A program made the position numbers and the translations under genes. Below the pieces are notes generated by a model. The model was not told where the DNA came from. It did no database searches and saw nothing but the letters and a program-made list of their open reading frames with translations. Shown here piece after piece: positions 19,390 through 31,316 of a stretch of DNA of 64,000 bases. Source of the stretch: Pseudovibrio sp947494035 (GTDB lineage: Bacteria; Pseudomonadota; Alphaproteobacteria; Rhizobiales; Stappiaceae); contig CANLTN010000004.1 of assembly GCA_947494035.1 (NCBI GenBank), forward strand, positions 124,001-188,000. Direction: 5' to 3'. Every line of letters begins with the position of its first letter. The stretch's first letter is position 1.

Positions 19390-20580
19390 ATGAAAGCTCA
19401 AGACGCGTGGTCTGCACCCAAACCTACCGCCCTCCTCGTACTCGCTGATGGCACTGTCATTGAAGGCCGAGGCGTTGGAGCTCTTGGAAAAGCGTCCGGC
19501 GAAGTCTGCTTCAATACGGCAATGACCGGTTATGAAGAGATTCTCACAGACCCTTCCTACGCAGGACAGATCATCACCTTCACCTTCCCTCACATCGGCA
19601 ATGTGGGAACCAACGAAGATGATATCGAAACTGTCCGTATGGAAGAGACCTCTGGCGTGCGTGGTGCGGTTTTGCGAACCGACATTACCTCCCCTTCCAA
19701 CTACCGATCAGGTAACCATTTCGACGCTTGGCTCAAGGCACGCGGCATTGTTGGCCTGACAGGCGTAGACACCCGGGCCCTGACCGCCCTCATTCGCGAA
19801 AAAGGCATGCAGAACGCCGTCATCGCGCATGATCCTGAGGGCGAATTCGATGTGGACGCGCTCAAGGCAGAAGCAGCCAGCCTCCCCGATCTGGAAGGTC
19901 TTGACCTGGCAAAGGCCGTCAGCACACCAACCACTTACGAGTGGACGGAAACCACCTGGGAATGGAATGAAGGCTTCGGCACACAGGACAAACCTGCACA
20001 TCACGTGGTTGCACTGGACTTTGGCGTGAAACGCAACATCCTTCGCCTGCTGGCAGAAGCTGGATGCCGAGTGACTGTTGTTCCTGCAACCACATCTGCT
20101 GAGGACATCCTCGCTCTCAAGCCGGACGGTGTGTTCCTGTCCAACGGCCCGGGCGACCCTGCCGCAACCGGTGAGTACGCAGTCCCAACCATTCGCACAC
20201 TGATTAACGCAGGCCTGCCACTCTTCGGCATCTGCCTCGGTCACCAGATGCTTGCGCTTGCTCTGGGCGGAACCACCCAGAAGATGCATCAGGGCCACCA
20301 TGGTGCAAACCATCCAGTGCACGACTACACCACCAACAAGGTTGAAATCACCAGCATGAACCACGGCTTTGCCGTGAACGCTGGCAGCTTGCCGGACAAC
20401 GTGGAAGAAACACACGTTTCCCTGTTCGACGGCACCAACTGTGGTTTGCGGGTAAAAGATGCGCCGGTCTTCTCGGTACAGCATCACCCGGAAGCCTCTC
20501 CGGGCCCACAAGACAGCCACTACCTGTTCTCTCGCTTCATCGAGCAGATTGAGAACCACAAGGCAAAAGTAGCTGCCTGA
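19390..20580 (+). CDS. carA: Carbamoyl-phosphate synthase small subunit
   Basis: Glutaminase subunit that feeds ammonia to CarB for arginine and pyrimidine synthesis. An N-terminal CarA domain (VLADGTVIEGRGVGALGKASGEVCFNTAMTGYEEILTDPSY) is followed by a class I glutamine amidotransferase domain with the nucleophile Cys in FGICLGHQM and the His/Glu pair in VQHHPEASPGP. The frame can be read from TTG 19360, but ATG 19390 (MKAQDAWS) gives the usual length of 396 residues; the ribosome binding site is weak either way. A strong terminator follows, so carB, 2.1 kb downstream, is a separate unit. Confidence 0.95.
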   Translation: MKAQDAWSAPKPTALLVLADGTVIEGRGVGALGKASGEVCFNTAMTGYEEILTDPSYAGQIITFTFPHIGNVGTNEDDIETVRMEETSGVRGAVLRTDITSPSNYRSGNHFDAWLKARGIVGLTGVDTRALTALIREKGMQNAVIAHDPEGEFDVDALKAEAASLPDLEGLDLAKAVSTPTTYEWTETTWEWNEGFGTQDKPAHHVVALDFGVKRNILRLLAEAGCRVTVVPATTSAEDILALKPDGVFLSNGPGDPAATGEYAVPTIRTLINAGLPLFGICLGHQMLALALGGTTQKMHQGHHGANHPVHDYTTNKVEITSMNHGFAVNAGSLPDNVEETHVSLFDGTNCGLRVKDAPVFSVQHHPEASPGPQDSHYLFSRFIEQIENHKAKVAA

Positions 20581-20605
20581 TCAAAACCGGTGGAAACAAT
20601 CAATG

Positions 20606-20636
20606 AAAGCGGGGTCCATGACCCCGCTTTTTATTT
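20606..20636 (+). terminator. Intrinsic terminator of carA
   Basis: Stem AAAGCGGGGTC/GACCCCGCTTT with a three-base loop and a following TTTTTATTT tract, about 25 bases after the stop. Confidence 0.9.
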
Positions 20637-20704
20637 GCTGAGAGTATTGCAAGTGGTCTTGGGTGGCAGACCGTGCAAAGCCCTATTCCCCCAAAAGCTG
20701 GGCA

Positions 20705-20736
20705 ACAAAAAACCCGGCACCAAAGGAGCCGGGTTC
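20705..20736 (-). terminator. Intrinsic terminator of the MerR gene
   Basis: Stem AACCCGGC/GCCGGGTT (20711-20718 with 20728-20735); on the minus strand it runs into TTTTTTG. Confidence 0.85.
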
Positions 20737-20758
20737 CATATCGTTATGCCAGAAGCAA

Positions 20759-21214
20759 TTAAGCTGCTTCCAGCTGCAACATGCCGCTGAGTGCCTGAGA
20801 GACACCGCGAACCTCTGCAATCTGCTCTTGAAGCGCTTGCTCCTGCTCCTGCAGCAGCTGCTCCTGAGCACCACAAATTTCCTGTAGTTCCTGAAGTTGC
20901 TCGGCGCGAGGGGTAGAACCCTCAACGAGCTTGATAATGCGGCGAACTTCAGCCAGCGTCAGACCGATCTTCTTGGCCTGAAGAATGACACGCATGCGAC
21001 TCACGTCGCGGCTTCGGTAGAAGCGGCGTGCACCACGACGTACTGGATTAAGAAGTCCCTTCTCCTCATAGAAGCGAAGTGTCCGCAGAGTGACACTAAA
21101 CAACTCTGACATTTCAGAGATTGCGAGCAGCTGACCGTCTCCATCGTCTTCACGAATAGGTCCGGCGATATCTGCAGCAACTTCTAGCTTGCTAGGAATA
21201 CTGTTCATTTCCAT
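20759..21214 (-). CDS. MerR-family transcriptional regulator
   Basis: A 151-residue regulator. The winged helix-turn-helix (LLAISEMSELFSVTLRTLRFYEEKGLLNPVRRGARRFYRSRD, about residues 29-70) is typical of MerR. A long Gln/Glu-rich coiled coil follows (EEQ-type heptads from about 100 to 145), serving for dimerisation. There is no cysteine cluster for metal binding at the C-terminus (one Cys only), so it is not a classical mercury or copper sensor. ATG 21214 and ATG 21208 are both possible starts. It is convergent with carA, and its target is unknown. Confidence 0.88.
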   Translation of the reverse strand: MEMNSIPSKLEVAADIAGPIREDDGDGQLLAISEMSELFSVTLRTLRFYEEKGLLNPVRRGARRFYRSRDVSRMRVILQAKKIGLTLAEVRRIIKLVEGSTPRAEQLQELQEICGAQEQLLQEQEQALQEQIAEVRGVSQALSGMLQLEAA

Positions 21215-22297
21215 TTGCCCGGTGGTTCGTATGTTAAACCCTTGAAGAGTTACAAAAGCTCATCATTTCAGCGCCCCACCCGGTGCCTCCATGAATTCCC
21301 CTAATAACTTTTGCGCCTCTCCACTTATGTACTAGCTCATGCCGTAGCATTCGATACCCATTCCCACTGCGGAACTTCCTTCATGCCCAATTAAGCATCA
21401 ACGAAGCTACCTCTCAGTGACGAATAAGTACCCCCACTTTCAAAGTCCTCAGTGAATTCCATGATAATTCATATTGGACAATTGATAATCTACACAAGGA
21501 AAGTGATAAAATATAGCCCGCCACCACAATTTTTACTTTGCAAATACAACGTATACATTGAAGCTGCTTTCAACCCAGCCCATAAGTATTTATACTAGAC
21601 AAGTATTGTGAAAAAATTCCGCTACCTACTTTTGGGGCACCACTGTTTTAATCTATATTCCCCGCCAATTTTTCAAAGATGTTCCTGCGTTATCCGGCAC
21701 ATTTTACTTAAAAGGTATCAATTACATATTGTCTATAATATGTGAATATGACCAAGAGAGAGCGTGAAGGACTACTATGACTTCTAACTACTCTGCATCT
21801 AGGGATCTGCCCTAGGTTTATTCTTTCTCATCAAAACGGAAATTAGCTGACAAGACGATCACATCGCATAATTTTTAAACAGGATGTTCCTTTTTTCGCG
21901 ATGCAAAAATAAAAACTGCCGTCGCGGTCAGCGGGGATAATGTGGCTTTTGATGTAAATTATGGCAAAATAATGATGTGATCGGCTGTCTCGAAGCATCA
22001 GACAGGACGCATTGCACAATCCACACAACCGACTCAGTCATTGAAACGCATTCAGCTTGTGCAAAGCGAAACAATGGCGCGGCGCCCAGCCGCTCAACAC
22101 CACAATAACACCAGCCGTCAAAGCGCCCACAGGCTTGACCGTGCAACACGACGTATATAAGCGGACTGATCGTATCGAAGCAAAACACCGCTTGAGCGGG
22201 CTTATTGCATTCCGATATATGCAATAGTACCAATGCAGATTATTACGCTTCAGTCTGTACACTAAATTTTCAGTCTGGGAATCACTAGGTTAGTATC
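21215..22297. other. Long stretch without a convincing gene
   Basis: About 1.1 kb, AT-rich in its first 650 bases. Open frames on the minus strand at 21928-22233 and 22038-22262 have no recognisable features and overlap one another. A TATAAT at 21734-21739 precedes GAAGGA and a 12-codon ORF (MTSNYSASRDLP, 21777-21815), which might be a leader peptide but is unsupported. The last 100 bases hold repeats near the HTH gene, listed separately. Confidence 0.45.
22203..22277 (+). promoter_or_regulatory. Operator-like repeats upstream of the small HTH gene
   Basis: Two kinds of repeat lie within 100 bases of the HTH start. An inverted repeat TATTGCAT/ATGCAATA (22203-22210, 22219-22226) has an 8-base spacer. 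A direct repeat TTCAGTCTG occurs at 22249-22257 and 22269-22277, exactly 20 bases apart, two helical turns. They could be autoregulatory sites of the HTH protein. Confidence 0.4.
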
Positions 22298-22531
22298 ATG
22301 AAACCATCTCAGTTTCGGGCTTGGCGCAAGTCGATGGGCTACAAACAAAAAGAGGCCGCTGAACGTCTCGGCCTGAAAAAGCGAATGATTCAATATTACG
22401 AAAAAGGTGACCGGGACGGTCTTCCGGTAGATATTCCCAAGGCTGTGCGCCTGGCATGTTACGCCTTAAGCAGGGGTATTGCAGACTTTGACGGCGAGAA
22501 AACCACAGAGACTTCGACCTTAGCTGAATAA
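22298..22531 (+). CDS. Small helix-turn-helix (XRE-like) protein
   Basis: A 77-residue protein that is essentially one XRE/Cro-type DNA-binding domain: FRAWRKSMGYKQKEAAERLGLKKRMIQYYEKGDR (residues 7-40), with KQKEAAERLGL as the first helix pair and KKRMIQYYEKG as the recognition helix. The C-terminal tail is acidic and Thr-rich. Small stand-alone HTH proteins of this kind are usually autoregulators or halves of toxin-antitoxin pairs, but no partner gene is adjacent. It precedes carB by 180 bp, and whether it regulates carB is unknown. Confidence 0.8.
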   Translation: MKPSQFRAWRKSMGYKQKEAAERLGLKKRMIQYYEKGDRDGLPVDIPKAVRLACYALSRGIADFDGEKTTETSTLAE

Positions 22532-22711
22532 ACTGCCCCTAAGTCTTGAGAAAAAAAATCGGATTATTTCGGAAAGTGCCGCTGACTGGGGTTTCTAATC
22601 TCTCCAATATTTCATATAACGCACGCTCAGCCGACATAGTTTCTACAGAGGGCACCACCAGAGCACCAATCGGGTGCACTGGTGCTTCAACGCGAGCATA
22701 TGTGAGTCACC

Positions 22712-26074
<3,363 letters not shown>

Positions 26075-26089
26075 GATAGTTTATCAGGT

Positions 26090-26124
26090 CCGGGTTGGGG
26101 TTACTCAGCCCGGTCAGTTTTTTA
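26090..26124 (+). terminator. Terminator between carB and greA
   Basis: CCGGGT (26090-26095) pairs with GCCCGG (26108-26113) and is followed by a T-rich run at 26118-26123. It lies in the 95-bp gap, so greA probably has its own transcription. Confidence 0.65.
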
Positions 26125-26169
26125 GTGTGATGGGCCACACCACCACAATGTTAGAAAGGTGTACGAGCC

Positions 26170-26643
26170 ATGGAAAAGGTGCCAATGACTCCTGAAGGTT
26201 ATGTGATGCTCACAGAAGAGCTGAAGCATCGCACAACCGAAGAACGTCCGCGCATTATTGCAGCCATTTCCGAAGCCCGTGCTCACGGTGATCTTTCAGA
26301 GAATGCGGAGTATCACGCAGCGAAGGAACAGCAGAGCCTCAACGAGGGCCGGATCAACGAACTGGAAGCCCTTCTGGGACTTGCAGAAGTTATCGATCTG
26401 ACCAAACTCAATGGCGACACTGTCAAATTCGGCGCAACTGTATCTCTCATTGATGAGGACACAGAGGAAGAAAAAAAGTACATGATCGTTGGCGATGTTG
26501 AAGCTGATGTGAAGCGTGGCCGTATTTCTATCTCCTCTCCGATCGCACGCGCACTCATCGGCAAGTCCGTTGGTGATAGCGTCGAAGTGACAGCACCAGG
26601 CGGAGCACGCGGTTACGAGATTACCCAAGTCCAATTCGGGTAA
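26170..26643 (+). CDS. greA: Transcription elongation factor GreA
   Basis: Rescues backtracked RNA polymerase by stimulating transcript cleavage. At 157 residues it has the family's standard length: an N-terminal coiled coil (PMTPEGYVMLTEELKHRTTEERPRIIAAISEARAHGDLSENAEYHAAKEQQ) with the conserved acidic tip D..EN.EY, and a C-terminal FKBP-like domain with SPIARALIGKSVGDSVEV..PGG. The neighbouring carB-greA order is common in alphaproteobacteria. A strong terminator follows. Confidence 0.97.
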   Translation: MEKVPMTPEGYVMLTEELKHRTTEERPRIIAAISEARAHGDLSENAEYHAAKEQQSLNEGRINELEALLGLAEVIDLTKLNGDTVKFGATVSLIDEDTEEEKKYMIVGDVEADVKRGRISISSPIARALIGKSVGDSVEVTAPGGARGYEITQVQFG

Positions 26644-26737
26644 ACAAATTGTAGAGCAGAATTTACATGTGCAAGGCCTCTCTGAGTTTGAGACCACCTG
26701 CGATGGAAGCTCGACTAGACATAATTTGACGAAACAA

Positions 26738-26765
26738 AAATGCCGCTCCAAGCGGCATTTTTTTT
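26738..26765 (+). terminator. Intrinsic terminator of greA
   Basis: AAATGCCGCT/AGCGGCATTT stem with a three-base loop and eight Ts. Confidence 0.92.
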
Positions 26766-26903
26766 ATACAATAAGAACGAGTAATCCACCCGTTCAAGTT
26801 CAGACCTGAAAAGCCCACAAAAGTTATCTCAAGCAAGATGCGCTTCTCTGTAAAGCGCCTGTCGTGAAGCCTGATCGCTCTGCAAAAAGCCGTCATGTTT
26901 AAC

Positions 26904-27059
26904 ATGGGGCAGACAGTCCCAGCCTACCATCTCCACTATATCGAAGAGCGTGACGAACGCACCAGCCAGCTTGAAGCAGCTATCAGCTTTCGAGCTGGCC
27001 TACGTCCTCGCAACGGCAAATCAGCCCAAGCGCGAGGTCGATATTTCGGTGTCAGCTGA
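26904..27059 (+). CDS. Possible small protein (51 residues)
   Basis: A frame too short for most gene callers. It opens MGQTVPAYHLHYIEERDER, continues TSQLEAAISFRAGLRPRNGK and ends in GRYFGVS. The composition (amphipathic, charged helix then basic tail) looks more protein-like than chance, and the DNA here is richer in GC than the AT-rich sequence on its 3' side. An in-frame ATG nine bases earlier (26895) is an alternative. No clear ribosome binding site is seen, which is the main doubt. Confidence 0.35.
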   Translation: MGQTVPAYHLHYIEERDERTSQLEAAISFRAGLRPRNGKSAQARGRYFGVS

Positions 27060-27326
27060 TTTAACGACCAACTCACAAAATAAATTACTATTAGATTCAT
27101 TTTTAAAAAATAAAATTCTATTTTTAGCACATAAAGAAATTTAATTTTAAACCGCATATAAATAGAAACTTCGGAGGAGGACCTTATTCGCCCTACCGGC
27201 ACTCACAGATAAGCCCCCTTTCAATAACAAGAAATTTTGAAATTTCAGCAAATCATTGTCGCCGTCGCAAAGCCCTATGACTTAGGAAAAAATCTCAAAA
27301 CTACAGATGCATATAAGGAATATTCA
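27060..27326. other. Very AT-rich promoter region of the secreted protein
   Basis: About 270 bp, with runs such as TTTTTAAAAAATAAAATTC, markedly poorer in GC than the neighbouring core genes. No gene seen. Together with the following gene it forms a low-GC patch between greA and the lrp gene. Confidence 0.4.
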
Positions 27327-28517
27327 GTGAATCGTCATACGACTCAAGGGTTTGATTATACCGAGCTTTCTCACACTCAAAATCAAACTGACAACGGTGT
27401 AATACATGAAGGAAGTGATGCACCAGATAGAGCCGACTCAAGTTACCAGCTGGAGGTTGGAACCAATTTTCTTGGAACCTTGGATCGATACGGTGACAAA
27501 GACATATTTGCAATCGAGCTAACTGCAGCTCAATCCTACACGATTGAGTTGGATGGTTACGGCGAATCCGGTTCGGTAGGCCCTACACCCTACATCGAAG
27601 GCCCCAATGGCTATGTGGAAGGCACCATCAGTAAGGTGTACTTACATGAAGGTGACGAGAAGCCAACAATAGTATTTACCCCAAACATTTCCGGTACTTT
27701 TTATATTGGTGCCTCGGCTTACTACCGCGATGCTGTCGGCGAATATAGCTTCACTCTAAACCCCTTGAATCCAATAACGGAGCCAGAGGACCCAACGACG
27801 GAGCCAGAGGAGCCAACAAATCCAGAACCAGTACCAAGTCCCTTTACCTTTAACTGGATCGTGGAAGAGGAAGATGCACCAAGTGGCTTCGATACGCCCT
27901 ACAAAGTTGAAGTGGGTGATACCTTCGAAGGGTTCTTAAGCAGCGCAAGCGACATTGATACCGTTGAAATGGATCTGGAATTTGGCCACAGATACGCCAT
28001 CTCCCTCAACACCAGCAGTGACTCTCCAAATTTGGCAGTCAAAAATACGGCCGGGAGTACGACAGTATCTAGTTCCAACTCACCAGATTACATTGAAGTA
28101 ACAGCTGATATCGATATCTACGATCACTACCTTATGGTTGCCGATTTGGATGCACTGGAAGCCAGTGGGTATACAGTCACGGTAAATAAGATCGTGACAA
28201 ATGGTAGTGAAGTTGACGATGTTCTGCATGGAGATAGATACGACAACACAATAACCACCGGCGATGGTAATGACCTCATTCGTTACACCAGCAAATACTT
28301 CGGCAATGATACAATCACGGATTTTACAGCTGGAGCTGGCTCGGAAGACATTATCGAAATCAGCACTGCATTATTCTCCGATTTCGATGACTTGCTGAGC
28401 AATGCTCAGGATGTCTCCGGTGACAGTACCCTAATCACTTTTGATGATGGAAACTCATTTCTCTTAGAGGGAGTGGCCATCGCGGATCTACATACGGACG
28501 ATTTCTCTTTCGTCTAG
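27327..28517 (+). CDS. Secreted protein with two PPC-like domains and a calcium-repeat C-terminus
   Basis: About 396 residues, very acidic, with no signal peptide. Two copies of a pre-peptidase C-terminal-like beta domain are recognisable (YQLEVGTNFLGTLDRYGDKDIFAIEL; YKVEVGDTFEGFLSSASDIDTVEMDL), joined by a Glu/Pro/Thr linker (TEPEDPTTEPEEPTNPEP). The C-terminal 85 residues contain the RTX-type sequence DVLHGDRYDNTITTGDGNDLI and end in hydrophobic VAIADLHTDDFSFV, the pattern of type I secretion substrates. GTG 27327 is preferred: TAAGGA lies eight bases upstream, whereas TTG 27237 lacks one. No protease domain and no ABC exporter are present nearby. Function unknown; adhesion or substrate binding are plausible. 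Confidence 0.75.
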   Translation: MNRHTTQGFDYTELSHTQNQTDNGVIHEGSDAPDRADSSYQLEVGTNFLGTLDRYGDKDIFAIELTAAQSYTIELDGYGESGSVGPTPYIEGPNGYVEGTISKVYLHEGDEKPTIVFTPNISGTFYIGASAYYRDAVGEYSFTLNPLNPITEPEDPTTEPEEPTNPEPVPSPFTFNWIVEEEDAPSGFDTPYKVEVGDTFEGFLSSASDIDTVEMDLEFGHRYAISLNTSSDSPNLAVKNTAGSTTVSSSNSPDYIEVTADIDIYDHYLMVADLDALEASGYTVTVNKIVTNGSEVDDVLHGDRYDNTITTGDGNDLIRYTSKYFGNDTITDFTAGAGSEDIIEISTALFSDFDDLLSNAQDVSGDSTLITFDDGNSFLLEGVAIADLHTDDFSFV

Positions 28518-28605
28518 CAGAGCCCATCTCGCAAAAGTGTACCGTTCTGAAGTACTCCCATCCTTTCGGGTGGGCGTACCCGGACAAAACTAGCACTGAA
28601 CACAA

Positions 28606-28633
28606 AAACGGCCTTCCTACGCGAAGGCCGTTT
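28606..28633 (-). terminator. Terminator shared by the secreted-protein gene and the lrp gene
   Basis: Perfect stem AAACGGCCTTC/GAAGGCCGTTT with a six-base loop; A and T tracts on the two sides allow use from both strands, best for the minus strand gene. Confidence 0.85.
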
Positions 28634-28658
28634 GCAAATTCTCTCATGGATCGAAAGC

Positions 28659-29141
28659 CTAAAAGTACTCAGGCTTATCAATCGGCACGTTTGGCTCATC
28701 CTTGATACGGCGGATGGTCAGTGCAGTGCGAACGTGATCCACATTCTTGGTGGAAGTCACATCCCGAATGATGAAGTTCTGGAAGGTTTCCAAGTCTTTA
28801 GCCGTACAGCGCATGATGAAGTCAACTTCACCGGACACCATATAGCTTTCCCGAACCAGCGGCCATTCCTTGACTTGTGCCTCAAATGCGACAAGATCAG
28901 ACTCCGTTTGGTTATGCAGTCCAACCATCACGAAGGCGGTGACTTCATATCCCAGTTGCTTCTCATCAAGTAGAGTACGGTAGCCGCGAATGAGACCTGC
29001 TTCTTCCAAGGCCCGAACCCTGCGCAAACATGGGGGCGCAGAAATTCCTACACGACGAGCCAGCTCCACATTGGTAATGCGGCCGTCTCCCTGCAGCTCC
29101 TTCAAAATTTGCCAGTCGATCGAATCCAGACGCGCTTTCAA
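28659..29141 (-). CDS. Lrp/AsnC-family transcriptional regulator
   Basis: A 160-residue amino-acid-responsive regulator: N-terminal helix-turn-helix LDSIDWQILKELQGDGRITNVELARRVGISAPPCLRRVRALEE (residues 5-48), a hinge, then the RAM ligand-binding/oligomerisation domain with GYEVTAFVMVGL and VSGEVDFIMRCTAKDLETFQNFI. Length and layout are standard for global Lrp-type proteins. It is divergent from the ELM1-like gene with a 161-bp shared control region. The target amino acid cannot be deduced. Confidence 0.92.
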   Translation of the reverse strand: MKARLDSIDWQILKELQGDGRITNVELARRVGISAPPCLRRVRALEEAGLIRGYRTLLDEKQLGYEVTAFVMVGLHNQTESDLVAFEAQVKEWPLVRESYMVSGEVDFIMRCTAKDLETFQNFIIRDVTSTKNVDHVRTALTIRRIKDEPNVPIDKPEYF

Positions 29142-29302
29142 GCTCGTCTCCTTTGCTTGTCCTATTGGATTAACAGTTAACCTGTTTTACAACACTGCCT
29201 AAAACACGAAGTCAGGCAAGATGCTAGTTTATTGCTTATTTGCGACAGACTATATCAACAAATAGCATTTTGCGGACACTTCCCGAAAGCTAGGGGAACA
29301 AC

Positions 29303-30262
29303 ATGTCGCAGAACCTGTGGGTTTTAACAGATGGCAAAATCGGAGACGTCGCTCAGTGCATCGGTGTCGCCGACGCATTAGGACTGCCCTACGAAATTCG
29401 AATAGTTACCCCCCGCAAGCTATTCACCTATGCCATGCCTTGGGGACCCATTGATCCCAAAGACGCACCACATAAGCCAGAAAGCCCGCTTGCACCACCG
29501 TATCCCGCTGTCGCGATAGCATCTGGGCGCAGAGCGGTGCCCTACTTACGCGCACTCAAGCGGCTTTCCAAGGGCAAGACCTTCACTGTTTTCCTCAAAG
29601 ACCCAAAGATCAACAGCAAATTTGCAGATTTTATCTGGGCACCGGAACATGACAGCATTTCCGGCAAAAACGTCTTGACAACGCTGACCGCACCACATCG
29701 TTTTTCCGCACAAAAGCTGCGTGAAGCCCGCGAAAATCCGCTGGACGAGGTCATCGCCCTGCCAAAACCAAAGGCAGCGGTGCTGATTGGTGGCAATTCC
29801 CGGCACCACACCTTCACGCCGGAAAATATCAACACACTTGTCACCGCACTCAAACGCCTGTCACACTCCCATTCTTTGATGATTACGTGCTCGCGCCGCA
29901 CCCCTCGAGAACTCTCACGAGAGCTTTATGATCTGGGCGGAGCACATGGCAATCTGTTCTGGAATGGCAATGGCGACAACCCGATCATCCAGTATCTGGC
30001 AAACGCAGAAATCATTGTTGTTACAACAGACTCCACCAACATGGTGGGTGAAGCGGCAGCCACCGGAAAGCCCATATATGGCTTCCGTCCGACCGGTGCT
30101 CACAAAAAGTTTGATAGGTTTTTGTCACAAATGGAGGATTTGGGAGTACTTCATCCCTTCCCCGGCGACATATTAGCACTTACTTATGAACCAATAGACG
30201 CTACACCGGATATTGCGGATGCCATATCCAAAGCGATTGAACAAAAGCAAGCAAGCGGATAG
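29303..30262 (+). CDS. ELM1/GtrOC1-family putative nucleoside-diphosphate-sugar epimerase-like protein
   Basis: A 319-residue member of the family named after plant mitochondrial fission protein ELM1 (DUF1022), widespread in alphaproteobacteria. It opens with LWVLTDGKIGDVAQCIGVADALG, contains AVLIGGNSRHHTFTPENI and MITCSRRTPREL near the middle, and IIVVTTDSTNMVGEAAATGKPIYGF near residue 240, the pattern of a GT-B glycosyltransferase-like fold. The bacterial function is not established. It lies 63 bp upstream of trxB on the same strand and may be cotranscribed with it. Confidence 0.85.
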   Translation: MSQNLWVLTDGKIGDVAQCIGVADALGLPYEIRIVTPRKLFTYAMPWGPIDPKDAPHKPESPLAPPYPAVAIASGRRAVPYLRALKRLSKGKTFTVFLKDPKINSKFADFIWAPEHDSISGKNVLTTLTAPHRFSAQKLREARENPLDEVIALPKPKAAVLIGGNSRHHTFTPENINTLVTALKRLSHSHSLMITCSRRTPRELSRELYDLGGAHGNLFWNGNGDNPIIQYLANAEIIVVTTDSTNMVGEAAATGKPIYGFRPTGAHKKFDRFLSQMEDLGVLHPFPGDILALTYEPIDATPDIADAISKAIEQKQASG

Positions 30263-30325
30263 AACCCCTCCCTAACACAGCACTGGTACTATCCATTTGC
30301 GCACGAAATTTGAGGTTCTGAGGAA

Positions 30326-31288
30326 ATGACTGTTAAGCACACCAAACTCTTGATCGTAGGATCCGGTCCTGCAGGCTACACCGCAGCGATCTATGGCGCG
30401 CGTGCAATGCTGGAACCGCTTCTGGTCACAGGTGTGCAAGCCGGCGGTCAGCTGACCATCACCACCGACGTTGAAAACTACCCCGGCTTTGCTGATCCAA
30501 TTCAGGGCCCATGGCTTGTGGAAGAAATGCGCAAGCAGGCAGAAAACGTCGGCACCAAGATCGAATACGACACCATTCTGGAAGCAGACCTGTCCAAACG
30601 CCCGTTTGAGCTGAAAGGCGACAGCGGCACCGTATACACCGCAGATGCCCTCGTCATCGCAACCGGCGCACAGGCAAAATGGCTTGGCCTGCCATCCGAA
30701 GAAAAGTATCAGGCTGGCGGCGTGTCCGCATGTGCAACCTGTGACGGCTTCTTCTACCGTGGCAAAGAAGTTTTTGTGGTTGGCGGCGGCAACACCGCTG
30801 TTGAAGAAGCCCTCTACCTGGCAAACCTTGCAAGCAAGGTCACTCTGGTGCACCGCCGTGATGCCCTGCGCTCCGAAAAAATCCTTCAGGACCGTCTCTT
30901 CAAGAACGAGAAGATCGAAGTGATCTGGGACACGCAGGTGGAAGAAATCCTCGGCACCGAAAGCCCGGCTGTCGTTACCGGTATCCGCCTGAAAAACCGC
31001 AAGACCGGTGAGATCACCGAGAAAGCTACCGACGGCGTCTTCATCGCAATTGGGCACGCTCCAGCGGTTGATCTTGTCAAAGATCAGGTCAAGATGAAGG
31101 AATCCGGTTACATTTGGACCGAAGCTGATTCAACCCGGACGTCCATTCCCGGTGTATATGCCGCTGGCGACGTCACTGATGAACAGTACCGTCAGGCTGT
31201 AACCGCCGCAGGAATGGGCTGCATGGCTGCACTTGAAGCAGAACGCTATCTGGCAGCTCTGGAGACTGAAGCCGAAGCAGCCGAATAA
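30326..31288 (+). CDS. trxB: Thioredoxin reductase
   Basis: NADPH-dependent flavoenzyme that keeps thioredoxin reduced. The 320-residue protein has the FAD motif GSGPAGYTAAIYGAR (residues 13-27), the redox-active disulfide CATC at residues 136-139, the NADPH motif GGGNTAVEEALYL and the C-terminal FAD contact GVYAAGDVTDEQYRQAVTAAG. It is followed 28 bases later by a LysR-family gene, and trxB-LysR is a conserved pair in Rhizobiales. A GAGG ribosome binding site precedes the ATG. Confidence 0.97.
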   Translation: MTVKHTKLLIVGSGPAGYTAAIYGARAMLEPLLVTGVQAGGQLTITTDVENYPGFADPIQGPWLVEEMRKQAENVGTKIEYDTILEADLSKRPFELKGDSGTVYTADALVIATGAQAKWLGLPSEEKYQAGGVSACATCDGFFYRGKEVFVVGGGNTAVEEALYLANLASKVTLVHRRDALRSEKILQDRLFKNEKIEVIWDTQVEEILGTESPAVVTGIRLKNRKTGEITEKATDGVFIAIGHAPAVDLVKDQVKMKESGYIWTEADSTRTSIPGVYAAGDVTDEQYRQAVTAAGMGCMAALEAERYLAALETEAEAAE

Positions 31289-31316
31289 GAAACTGGGAAG
31301 ACTGGGGGGAAAGCAA

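Noticed and set aside
19708..20559. 283-codon minus-strand frame inside carA
   Set aside because: Shadow frame opposite a certain gene.
21928..22233. 101-codon minus-strand frame in the gene desert
   Set aside because: No ribosome binding site, no domain, high Cys/His content typical of chance frames, and overlap with other equally good frames.
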